Of a DNA stretch of 64,000 bases, positions 16,644-24,547 are shown piece by piece. The translations under genes were made by a program, and so were the position numbers. The notes below the pieces were generated by a model, which was given only the letters and a program-made list of their open reading frames with translations, had not been told where the DNA came from and searched no databases. Origin of the DNA: Terriglobia bacterium (GTDB lineage Bacteria > Acidobacteriota > Terriglobia > Terriglobales > Acidobacteriaceae); assembly GCA_020073385.1 (NCBI GenBank), contig JAIQFH010000004.1, positions 62,001 to 126,000 of the forward strand, given 5' to 3'. Each line of letters opens with the position of its first letter. The first letter of the stretch is position 1.

Positions 16644-19600
16644 CTATCCTCCGCCGCCGCTCGCGTGGCACTGGTAACAGTTGATGCTGTTGTACACATA
16701 CCCATTCACGTTTTCGTGATGGAAATTAGCGGCGTTGTTGCCGCCGTGGCAACCCGTACACTGGAACACAGAGTAATCATTCGAATTCGTATGGCACGTG
16801 GCGCAATCGCCGTTTGCGTTGCCATGGTTAACCGGGAACCGTGTGTACTGCGTGTGATTGAACGTCGCACCGGTCCAGGCGGTCGTGTTATGGCAGTTCG
16901 TGCAGGTGGTCGGGAAGAACTGCGATTGCGCGGCGTGCCCGGGATTCGTGGTGTTATTGTAATCGGTCTGATGGCAGCCGATACAGGTCGTGGGCAACGT
17001 AGTGTAGTTGCCATTGACGTGGCAGTCGGTGCATGCCCTGGGCGGCACGGTATGTGATCCGGTCAGGGGGAACGCCGTGTTGTTGTGGTTAAACGTGGAA
17101 TCTGTCCAGACAGTAGTGTCATGGCACAGTTCGCAGGTCGTCGGGAATCCTGCGGACGCGTGCGCCGGACTGTTGGTACCCGCGTAGTCCTTCTGGTGGC
17201 ACGTGTAGCACAGTGTGCTGTTCAGAGAGTAATTATTGTTCACGTGGCAGTCGCTGCACTGACGCGGCGGAACGGTGTGCGATCCGGTTAACTGGAAGCC
17301 AGTGGTGGTGTGGTTAAACGTGGCATTGGTCCACAGAACGGTATCGTGACAGGTTTCGCAAGTTGTCGGGAACGCGGCCGCAATGTGGTTCACCGGCGTG
17401 GTCGCGTTGTTGTAATCCGTCTGGTGGCACGAGACACAAGCGGTGCTGGTCAGATTGTAGTTATTGTTGACGTGGCAATCCGTACAGGCTCGCGGCGGCA
17501 CGGTGTGACTGCCCGTCAGCGGGAACCCCGTAGTGCTGTGGTTAAACGTGGCATTGAGCCAGGTGCTGGTGCTGTGGCACTGGTCGCAGGTCTGCGGGAA
17601 ATTCGAAGTCACGTGATTCGGATTCGTCGTTCCCTGGTAGTCCTTGAGGTGGCAGGAAACGCAGGTGCTCGTAGTCAGATTGTAATTGTTATTGACGTGG
17701 CAATCGGTGCAGGCGCGCGGCGGCACGGTGTGCAGTCCGGTGAGCGGGAAACCGGTGCTGTCGTGATTAAACGTGGCATTGAGCCAAGTGCTGGTGCTGT
17801 GGCACTGGTCGCAGGTCTGTGGGAAATTCGCCGTGACGTGATTGGGATTGGTGGTTCCCTGGTAATCCTTCAAGTGGCAGCTCACGCAGGCGGTGCTATT
17901 GAGGCTGTAGTTGTTGTTGACGTGGCAATCGGTACACTGCCGCGGCGGAACCGTGTGCAGGCCGGTGAGCGGGAATCCCGTGCTGGCGTGGTTGAACGTC
18001 GCATTCATCCAGTTCGTGGTGTCGTGGCACTGGTCGCAGGTCTGCGGGAAATTCGCCGTGACGTGATTGGGATTCGTCGTCCCCTGGTAATCCTTCAGGT
18101 GGCAACTCACGCAGGCGCCGGTGTTCAGATTGTAGTTGTTGTTGACGTGGCAGTCGGTGCACGCGCGTGGCGGGACTGTATGCAAGCCGGTCAGGATAAA
18201 GCCGGTGGTGGAGTGATCAAACTTTGCGTCGGTCCACTGCACGGTATCGTGGCACTGCTGGCAAGTCGTCGGGAAGCCTGTATGGGGCACCGGCGTCGTC
18301 GCGTTGTTGTAGTCAGTCTGGTGGCAACTGACGCAGGTCGTGGCCGTAATGTTGTAGTTATTGTTGACGTGGCAATCGGTGCAAGCGCGGGGCGGCACGG
18401 TGTGCGAACCGGTCAAGATGAAGCCGGTGGTGGAGTGATCAAACTTTCCGTCGGTCCACTGCACGGTGTCATGGCACTGCTGACAAGTCGTCGGGAAGCC
18501 CGTATGGGGGACCGGTGAGGTAGCGTTATTGAAGTCGGTCTGGTGGCAACTGATGCACGTCGTAACCGTGATGTTGTAGTTGTTGTTGACGTGACAATCG
18601 GTGCACTGGCGCGGTGGCACCATATGCGAACCCGTGAGCGGGAAGCCCGACTGGGAGTGATCGAAAGTTGCGGGCTGCCAAGCCGCCGTGTTGTGGCAAA
18701 TGTCGCAAGTCTGCGCAAATCCGCCGGAAACGTGGTTAGGATTCGTGGCTCCCTGGAAATCCTTCAAGTGACACGAGACACAGGTGTTCGTCGTCAGGTT
18801 GTAATTGTTATTGACGTGGCAATCGGTGCAAGCGCGGGGCGGCACCGTGTGCGAACCGGTCAAGACGAAGCCGGTGGTGGAGTGATCAAACTTTCCGTCG
18901 GTCCACTGCACGGTGTCGTGGCACTGCTGACAGTTCGTCGGGAACCCCGAGTGAGGCACCGGTGACGTCGCGTTGTTGAAGTCGGTCTGGTGGCAGCTGA
19001 TGCACGTCGTGGCCGTAAGATTGTAGTTATTGTTGACGTGGCAATCGGTACAGGCACGCGGTGGCACGGAATGCGCGCCGGTCAGCGGGAAGTTGACACT
19101 GTTGTGGTCGAAACTCGCCGGAGTCCAGCCTGCCGTCGTGTGGCAGGTATCGCAGGTCTGCGCGAACCCGCCGGCAACGTGGTTGGGATTCGTGGTTCCC
19201 TGGAAGTCCTTCAGGTGGCATGACACGCACGCGGTGTTGTTCAGCGTGTAGTTATTGTTAACGTGGCAATCCGTGCAAGCCCGCGGCGGCACCGTGTGCA
19301 GACCAGTCAGCGGGAATCCGGTGCTGTCGTGGTTGAAAGTCGCGTTCAACCAACTGCTGGTGGTGTGACAGGTTTCGCAAGTTTGTGCAAATCCCCCGGA
19401 AACGTGGTTGGGATTCGTCGTTCCCTCGAAATCCTTCAGGTGGCACGACACGCAGGCGGTGCTGTTTAGAGTGTAGTTGCCGTTGACGTGACAATCGGAG
19501 CACTGGCGCGGCGGATCCGTGTGCAGGCCGGTCAAGGTAAAGCCGGTGGTGGAGTGATCAAACTTGCCGTCGGTCCACTGCACGGTGTCATGGCACTGTT

Positions 19601-20390
19601 CACAGGTACTGGGGAATCCGGTGTGCGGCACAGGACTGGAAGCGCTGGCGAAATCCTTCTGGTGACACGAGAAGCAGGCCGAACTGGTCAAATTGTAGTT
19701 GTTGTTGACGTGGCAATCGACGCACTGGCGGGGCGGATCCGCGTGTCCTCCAGTCAGAAGGAATCCGGTCATGCTGTGATCAAATTTGGCGTTCAGCCAG
19801 TTGTCTGTCGTGTGACAGCCTTCGCAAGTGGTGGAGAACTTGGCCGTAACGTGGTTCGGGTTGGAAGTCCCCGTAAAATCGGCCTGGTGGCAGGAGTAGC
19901 ACGCCGTCGACATGATCTGGAACTTGCTGTTGGCGCCGCCCTTGTGGCAGGCATCACAGTCGACCGCGGCGTGGGCACCGGTCAGCGGGAAGCGATTGTT
20001 GTGCTGCTGCACATCTTTAATAGCGACAGTCCATCCGCGAACCGTGTGGCACTGCTCGCAATTCGCGCCCAGTTGACGCTTGTGAATGTCGGCATGGCAA
20101 TCCTGGCAGCGTTGACCGACATTGGAGAAAACCATCTTCACGTGACACTGGGTGCAAGCCACGGCCGCGTGCATGCCGCGGAGAGGATAGCGCGTCTGAT
20201 TGTGATCGAACTCGGGAACGGCGCGGATCGGCTTCCAGCCATTCGCAGTGTGGCAATTCTGGCACGGTACGGCCAAATTGCCGTGCGGGCTGCGCGTGCC
20301 TTCGGAGGTCTGCGCGTGCGCGCCTACAGAGAGTCCGGAAAGCACAAGGACCAAAACGAAAATTAGTTTAGGTGAGACCCCAGCGCTCAT
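16644..20390 (-). CDS. Giant multihaem c-type cytochrome (49 CXXCH motifs)
   Basis: A 1248-residue exported protein with a signal peptide ending SVGAHAQ. I count 49 CXXCH haem-attachment motifs. The first five lie in a non-repetitive N-terminal region (residues about 43-150). Residues 164-1210 are 14 tandem units of 74-75 residues, each with three CXXCH and typically three further histidines (in NPNH or PVPH, FNH/FDH, and G-L/S-H-T-V-PP). That supplies six His for three haems, as bis-His ligation requires. Two more motifs close the protein before a Gly-rich end. Units alternate between an LKD(F/Y)QGTTNPNH type and a QTD(F/Y)NNAT-PVPH type. It must be matured in the periplasm and should act as a long electron wire or capacitor. 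The start has a GAGGCAGG ribosome binding site. No named family is claimed. Confidence 0.95.
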   Translation of the reverse strand: MSAGVSPKLIFVLVLVLSGLSVGAHAQTSEGTRSPHGNLAVPCQNCHTANGWKPIRAVPEFDHNQTRYPLRGMHAAVACTQCHVKMVFSNVGQRCQDCHADIHKRQLGANCEQCHTVRGWTVAIKDVQQHNNRFPLTGAHAAVDCDACHKGGANSKFQIMSTACYSCHQADFTGTSNPNHVTAKFSTTCEGCHTTDNWLNAKFDHSMTGFLLTGGHADPPRQCVDCHVNNNYNLTSSACFSCHQKDFASASSPVPHTGFPSTCEQCHDTVQWTDGKFDHSTTGFTLTGLHTDPPRQCSDCHVNGNYTLNSTACVSCHLKDFEGTTNPNHVSGGFAQTCETCHTTSSWLNATFNHDSTGFPLTGLHTVPPRACTDCHVNNNYTLNNTACVSCHLKDFQGTTNPNHVAGGFAQTCDTCHTTAGWTPASFDHNSVNFPLTGAHSVPPRACTDCHVNNNYNLTATTCISCHQTDFNNATSPVPHSGFPTNCQQCHDTVQWTDGKFDHSTTGFVLTGSHTVPPRACTDCHVNNNYNLTTNTCVSCHLKDFQGATNPNHVSGGFAQTCDICHNTAAWQPATFDHSQSGFPLTGSHMVPPRQCTDCHVNNNYNITVTTCISCHQTDFNNATSPVPHTGFPTTCQQCHDTVQWTDGKFDHSTTGFILTGSHTVPPRACTDCHVNNNYNITATTCVSCHQTDYNNATTPVPHTGFPTTCQQCHDTVQWTDAKFDHSTTGFILTGLHTVPPRACTDCHVNNNYNLNTGACVSCHLKDYQGTTNPNHVTANFPQTCDQCHDTTNWMNATFNHASTGFPLTGLHTVPPRQCTDCHVNNNYSLNSTACVSCHLKDYQGTTNPNHVTANFPQTCDQCHSTSTWLNATFNHDSTGFPLTGLHTVPPRACTDCHVNNNYNLTTSTCVSCHLKDYQGTTNPNHVTSNFPQTCDQCHSTSTWLNATFNHSTTGFPLTGSHTVPPRACTDCHVNNNYNLTSTACVSCHQTDYNNATTPVNHIAAAFPTTCETCHDTVLWTNATFNHTTTGFQLTGSHTVPPRQCSDCHVNNNYSLNSTLCYTCHQKDYAGTNSPAHASAGFPTTCELCHDTTVWTDSTFNHNNTAFPLTGSHTVPPRACTDCHVNGNYTTLPTTCIGCHQTDYNNTTNPGHAAQSQFFPTTCTNCHNTTAWTGATFNHTQYTRFPVNHGNANGDCATCHTNSNDYSVFQCTGCHGGNNAANFHHENVNGYVYNSINCYQCHASGGGG
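16761..19901 (-). repeat. 14 tandem 222-225-base coding repeats (triheme units)
   Basis: The repeat period is visible directly. For example, the CCTGGTAGTCCTTGAGGTGGCA-like signature at about 17630 recurs about 225 bases on at 17857, and again near 18080. Units are most alike in the middle (17.6-18.1 kb), consistent with recent duplication or gene conversion. Period and reading frame match exactly, so unit gain or loss would leave the frame intact. Confidence 0.95.
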
Positions 20391-20801
20391 GAACCTGCCT
20401 CTTGCTTTCGTTCTCTATCCCCAAGAAACTAGAAAAACGTCGCCGAAGACAATTGAATATCGGCTTCTGCAATTCGCAGTCCAACTAGAGTATCGAGTTC
20501 GAGAGCTTAGCCAAAAGTTACGCCAGTCATGGTCCGAACGTCCTGTGGGTCAATGGTCTAGTCCAGCCAAATGGGTTATTACCGAAGTTTCTCGTGTAAC
20601 TCCTGCCCATCCTCTAGCAGGTTTTTCCCGTCAATCCGCAGCGTATGAAAAACCTATCAGGCTGTACAAAATACTCTAGTTTGGCGGTGGCGGCAACAGC
20701 GAACTACACCTTAGAGATATACATTAGCAGAGGATGTGAAGGGGGGACCGGAGGTTTTACAACTTTGCGAACACAGAAGGGCAGGCTTGACGGATTTGGC
20801 C
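20391..20801. other. 411-base intergenic region between the two multihaem cytochrome genes
   Basis: No credible gene is seen. It carries the 5' region of the 49-haem cytochrome gene, including the candidate sigma54 site at 20468-20483. The length suggests that the 49-haem gene has its own promoter rather than depending wholly on read-through from the 23-haem gene. Confidence 0.5.
20468..20483 (-). promoter_or_regulatory. Candidate sigma54 (-24/-12) promoter of the 49-haem cytochrome gene
   Basis: On the minus strand TGGACTGCGAATTGCA has the obligatory GG and GC with exactly 10 bases between them and a perfect TTGCA -12 element. The rest of the -24 box is poor (TGGACT against TGGCAC). Start would fall about 65-70 bases before the ATG at 20390. 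The nearby sigma54 activator gene makes it worth testing. Confidence 0.4.
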
Positions 20802-22775
20802 CTATGGACCCGATTTCTTGCTGCCGGCTACCGGGACGTTGGCGCCATGGCAGGCCGCGCAGTCCTTGGGAGTGGGTTTATAGAAGAGAACCGTCTTGTC
20901 GGCTACGATTTTGGTCAGTTTGTGACAGTCGGCGCACCTGACGTTCTGGTGGGCACCGCGCAGGGGGAAGGCGGTCCGCTTCTCGTGATCAAACAGCGAG
21001 GGCCTCCATTTCGCGCTGTTGTGGCAGTCGGCGCAGGGGGTAGTTTCCCCTTTGGCAAACTGCTTTCCGTGAATGTCCTCGTGGCAGTCCTCGCAAAGGG
21101 TTGGGGCCGCCTTGAAATCCACGTTGATCAGCTTGGTTTCGAGGTTTGGCGGTTTGTGGCAGTCGATGCAGGCCGTCGCCCGGTGTGCCCCGAGCAGGGG
21201 GAACTTGGTCTTGGAATGGTCGAAGGCGGACAGCTCCCTCCAGGACTTGGTGTTGTGGCAGGCCTCGCAACCGGCTGGTGTCTTATCGGCCCGGAGTTGC
21301 TCCATGCGCTCCTGGAACTGGCCCTTATGGGGATCGTTATGGCAACTGGTACAGTTCAGGTCCTTCCAGCGATAGATCGCGGTCGGTTTGGGCTGAAACT
21401 CGGCTGATTCCTTGTGGCACTCGGCGCATGTTACGGCGACGTGCCCGCCAGTCAGGACAAAGCGGGTTTGCTTGTGCTTGGCCAGGCTAAAGGTCGAAGG
21501 CTTGTATCCCTCCAGATTGTGGCACTTATCGCAAGCGTTGAAATAGGGAGCGGCGGCAAACTGGTTGGCGTGACGGTCGGCATGGCAATCAGTGCAGCGG
21601 GCAAACTTGACCTTATACAGGGTGTCTTTGCCTTTGGGAGTGTGGCACTGCATGCATTCCAGCCGCGCGTGTCCGCCTTGAAGGGGGTAATCGGTTGAAG
21701 CGTGATCTTTCACCGTAAATAGGGACGGCTTCCAACCCTGCACCTTATGGCAGGACGAGCACTCGCCGCCATCCTTACGCTTGACGAACTGCCCGTTATG
21801 AGCGTCCTTGTGGCAATCTGTGCACTTCTGGAACGGGATGGGCTTCTTGAAATCGCCATTGGCGTGGCACTTCGCGCAATCGACGGTAGCGTGCTTGCCC
21901 TCAAGCGGGTACTTCGTCTTGGAGTGGTCGAAGCGCTGGTTGACGGACTGCAGACTGATCCGCTTCCATCCGGCGGTGCTGTGGCAGGAGTCGCAACCTT
22001 GCGGGAAGCTGCCATGGTGCGGGTCCTGGTGGCAATCGGAGCACTTGCTGAATGGAATGCCGGCGTATTGCGGCTTGCCGTCGGGACCGTTGGTGTGACA
22101 CTTGGCACATTGGACCTGGGCGTGTAGCCCGGTGAGTGGATAACGAGTCTTGGAGTGGTCGAACTGGCCCACGTTGATGGCCTTCCAGTCGACGAAGTTG
22201 TGGCAGGACTGGCAGTTCGGCCCCAGCCGGCCCTTGTGGAAATCCTCGTGACAGGTCGCGCAGGCCGTGGACACGCCGAGAAAGGTGCGGTTCAGGTCCT
22301 TTTCTTTAATCGTCGGACGTTCCTGCGGAGAGATATGGGAAGGATTGTGGCACTTGTTGCAGGCCACTCCAGCGTGCTTGCCCTCAAGCAGGTATCCGGT
22401 TTCTTTATGGTCGAAAGTCTTGGTGTCCCACTTGATAAGGGGGAAATCCTCGCCGTTGTGATCGGAGTGGCAGCGGGCGCACTCCTGGCTGGAGCCGACT
22501 GGGATGTGGTAGGTTGCGTGAAGCCCCTTGTGAGCCGAAATGCGGCTGCCGATTTCGGAGTGGCAATCAATGCATTTGAGGGCTGCCTGACCGCCAAACT
22601 TGTGACAACTCGTACAGTTGGTAGATCCGTTTAATGACTGGTGAGCCCGCGCCAACGGACCGGGAGAGATCTGGGCCGAGCTAACCCCGCTTAATAGGAG
22701 CAATCCGACGAGGAGAAGGCCAGTCCGAATAGGGCAGCGCAAGACCAGCGAGGTGAATGCGCGACGCTTTGCCAT
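20802..22775 (-). CDS. Multihaem c-type cytochrome (23 CXXCH motifs)
   Basis: A 657-residue exported cytochrome with a signal peptide (GLLLVGLLLLSGVSSAQ). I count 23 CXXCH motifs, the first near residue 55 and the last near the C-terminus. Recurring YPL-x-G-x-H and FDHSKT-(R/K)-(Y/F)-PL segments between motifs supply extra ligand histidines and resemble the N-terminal part of the 49-haem protein, so the two are related. Spacing is less regular than in the larger protein. The frame stays open upstream, but the ATG at 22775 gives a proper signal peptide. Probable periplasmic or surface electron carrier working with the 49-haem protein. Confidence 0.94.
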   Translation of the reverse strand: MAKRRAFTSLVLRCPIRTGLLLVGLLLLSGVSSAQISPGPLARAHQSLNGSTNCTSCHKFGGQAALKCIDCHSEIGSRISAHKGLHATYHIPVGSSQECARCHSDHNGEDFPLIKWDTKTFDHKETGYLLEGKHAGVACNKCHNPSHISPQERPTIKEKDLNRTFLGVSTACATCHEDFHKGRLGPNCQSCHNFVDWKAINVGQFDHSKTRYPLTGLHAQVQCAKCHTNGPDGKPQYAGIPFSKCSDCHQDPHHGSFPQGCDSCHSTAGWKRISLQSVNQRFDHSKTKYPLEGKHATVDCAKCHANGDFKKPIPFQKCTDCHKDAHNGQFVKRKDGGECSSCHKVQGWKPSLFTVKDHASTDYPLQGGHARLECMQCHTPKGKDTLYKVKFARCTDCHADRHANQFAAAPYFNACDKCHNLEGYKPSTFSLAKHKQTRFVLTGGHVAVTCAECHKESAEFQPKPTAIYRWKDLNCTSCHNDPHKGQFQERMEQLRADKTPAGCEACHNTKSWRELSAFDHSKTKFPLLGAHRATACIDCHKPPNLETKLINVDFKAAPTLCEDCHEDIHGKQFAKGETTPCADCHNSAKWRPSLFDHEKRTAFPLRGAHQNVRCADCHKLTKIVADKTVLFYKPTPKDCAACHGANVPVAGSKKSGP

Positions 22776-22883
22776 GCGAGATCTGCTGCGAAATGGTTGT
22801 CCTATTTTCTTGCGGCCCACCACACCCTCGAGAGCTCGGCTGCACGACAACGTCGATTCTTCGAAGTCTAACGAGAAAAACGG

Positions 22884-22920
22884 GGTATATACCAGTCACT
22901 AAAGGTACACCCCGGTGTAC
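22884..22920. promoter_or_regulatory. Pair of perfect palindromes, possible operator
   Basis: GGTATATACC (22884-22893) and GTACACCCCGGTGTAC (22905-22920) lie 11 bases apart, about 110-145 bases upstream of the 23-haem cytochrome start. Centre-to-centre spacing is about 24 bases. Perfect symmetry suggests binding of a dimeric regulator; none is identified. Confidence 0.4.
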
Positions 22921-23121
22921 TCGACTCGGACACGGACCCTTCGCCGGGACCGGCAGGGCATGGGCGACAGGCTGTTCCTCAGGCATGCAAAGGATTAGCA
23001 GGGGCTCTCTTGTGAGGCAGGCTCGGGCAGTGTCGTAAAAACCTCTGAACGCCGTGCCGAAAGTTTTCTGTACGAAGTCCATTCAAAATTCAAATTTCGG
23101 GCCGCTGCTTCAATGCCCGGG

Positions 23122-23137
23122 CGTGATGGCGATCACA
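23122..23137. promoter_or_regulatory. CRP/FNR-family-like binding site
   Basis: CGTGATGGCGATCACA matches TGTGA-N6-TCACA at nine of ten positions, with a GTGAT-N4-ATCAC core. It lies in the divergent control region 96 bases before the kinase start. No CRP-like regulator is encoded in the window, so this is a motif match only. Confidence 0.4.
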
Positions 23138-23232
23138 TACGTTGTGAGGCGCCCAGACGCATGCTTTTAGCGCGGGGCGGGACCGGGTGGCGCATAACGT
23201 TGCGCCGTTACGGATGCGAGGGGTGAGGGGGC

Positions 23233-24543
23233 GTGCTCAGAATAGTGTCTCCATCGCAATCTCTGGTGGCATCGGATCTAGATTCTTTCCGCAGGCAAGA
23301 ATCGATCCTGATTGCACTGAATCTTCTGATCCTGGTTGTGCTGTTTTTGCTGCACCTGTACTTCGCATCATTTTGGGGGAAGCCTGCACCTCTGCTGATC
23401 CTGGCAGTTTGTGTGGGAATACTGCTCAAAGGTACGGAATGGCTTTGGTTGCAGCGACTTACGCGGGCTCTGACGCCGAAAGAGTTGGCAACTCTTACGT
23501 GGGCGTCGATCGCGCTGAACATTTCTCTCGCGACCATTCTGGGCATCCTGACGGACAAGGAGGACACCCCCTATTTCGCTCTCATGGTGGTGGCCGTGTT
23601 GGAGGCTGCTTTCCGGTTTGAACTGCCGGCAATCATCGCGGTCGTGACGGTTGCGGATGTATCGCAGTTTTGGCAAGTGCGCTGGTTTTTCGACAACCAC
23701 CCGCCTCTGGATGTTGGCGAATACTACGAGGCCGGAATCTCATCGCTGCTCTTTTTCATTGTGGGAGTGCTGGTTTGGCTGCTGCTGGCTGACCTCCGAG
23801 GCAAGGAGACTCGTCTGGCAAACAATTTGCTTGAGCTGGAGCAAGCGCGCGAACAACTCGTTCGCGAAGAGAGGCTGGCAGCAGTGGGACGCTTATCGAG
23901 CGCGATCGCGCATGAAATTCGCAACCCGGTGGCGATGATCGCGAGTTCGATCGCGACAGCCAAGCAGTTGACTGGAGAAGAACGCGACGAGATGTTCGCG
24001 ATTGCGGCCGACGAGGCGAATCGGTTGAGCAACCTGACGACGGATTTTCTCGACTACGCCCGAACGCGCCCGCTGAACCTTGCGGAGATCGCGGTGGGAG
24101 ACGTGGTGGGCTACGTCGCCGATGCCTCGCGAGCTCATGCCAGCAAGAAAGGAATTCATTTTGAGCTGGACGTTCCAGCAGAGCTCACGGTTTGCACCGA
24201 CGGAAGCCAACTGCAACAGGCGCTGATGAACCTGCTGCTGAATGCCGTGGACGCTTCTCTGCATGGGGGCACGATTCTGATCCGGGTGCGAGACGAGGGC
24301 GCAAATATCCACATTGATGTGGAGAATGCTGGGGCCCCAATCATGGAACCAGCGATCAGCCGAATCTTCGAGCCGTTTTTTACGACCAAGCCACGCGGAA
24401 CCGGACTGGGGCTGGCGATCGCACGCAATATCGCGAGAGCACAAGGTGGCGATCTTGTGCTCGCCGTAAATCAACCCGGGCGAGTCTGTTTTTCTATGAT
24501 CATGCCGAGATTTTGCCCGGCGCCGAAGCAACGAGGGAATTGA
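23233..24543 (+). CDS. Membrane sensor histidine kinase
   Basis: A 436-residue kinase with about six N-terminal membrane helices (residues 25-185), a linking helix, the phospho-accepting His227 in RLSSAIAHEIRNPVA and an ATP-binding domain (N box LLLNAVDAS, G boxes DVENAG and GTGLGLAIARNIA). The sensor part has no obvious periplasmic domain, so it may sense membrane or quinone state. The start is a GTG preceded by a GAGGGG ribosome binding site. The response-regulator gene follows 4 bases after its stop. Its divergent position beside the cytochrome locus makes it a candidate controller of those genes. Confidence 0.92.
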   Translation: MLRIVSPSQSLVASDLDSFRRQESILIALNLLILVVLFLLHLYFASFWGKPAPLLILAVCVGILLKGTEWLWLQRLTRALTPKELATLTWASIALNISLATILGILTDKEDTPYFALMVVAVLEAAFRFELPAIIAVVTVADVSQFWQVRWFFDNHPPLDVGEYYEAGISSLLFFIVGVLVWLLLADLRGKETRLANNLLELEQAREQLVREERLAAVGRLSSAIAHEIRNPVAMIASSIATAKQLTGEERDEMFAIAADEANRLSNLTTDFLDYARTRPLNLAEIAVGDVVGYVADASRAHASKKGIHFELDVPAELTVCTDGSQLQQALMNLLLNAVDASLHGGTILIRVRDEGANIHIDVENAGAPIMEPAISRIFEPFFTTKPRGTGLGLAIARNIARAQGGDLVLAVNQPGRVCFSMIMPRFCPAPKQRGN

Positions 24544-24547
24544 AACA

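Larger units (their letters stand above)
22776..23232. other. Divergent regulatory region between cytochrome and two-component genes
   Basis: The 457-base gap separates the minus-strand cytochrome genes from the plus-strand kinase gene. It contains two palindromes (22884-22920), a CRP-type site (23122-23137), an AT-rich direct repeat of ATTCAAA (about 23081-23094) and an 18-base palindrome with arms GGCGCA/TGCGCC at 23189-23206. No gene is seen. Confidence 0.6.

Noticed and set aside
17310-18518. Long open frame (402 codons) antisense to the 49-haem cytochrome gene, and similar ones at 19488-20366, 20736-21407 and 21747-22127
   Set aside because: They repeat with the same 225-base or motif period as the cytochrome gene and read through the complement of CXXCH codons; the sense frame has a signal peptide and haem motifs. 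They are shadows.
16761-19901. Regular 225-base direct repeats considered as a CRISPR-like or satellite array
   Set aside because: The repeats are in frame, coding, and carry haem-binding motifs; there are no variable spacers and no cas genes.
23188-23205. TGGCGC...TTGCG considered as a sigma54 promoter for the kinase gene
   Set aside because: The distance between GG and GC is one base too long, and the segment is better explained as an 18-base palindrome.
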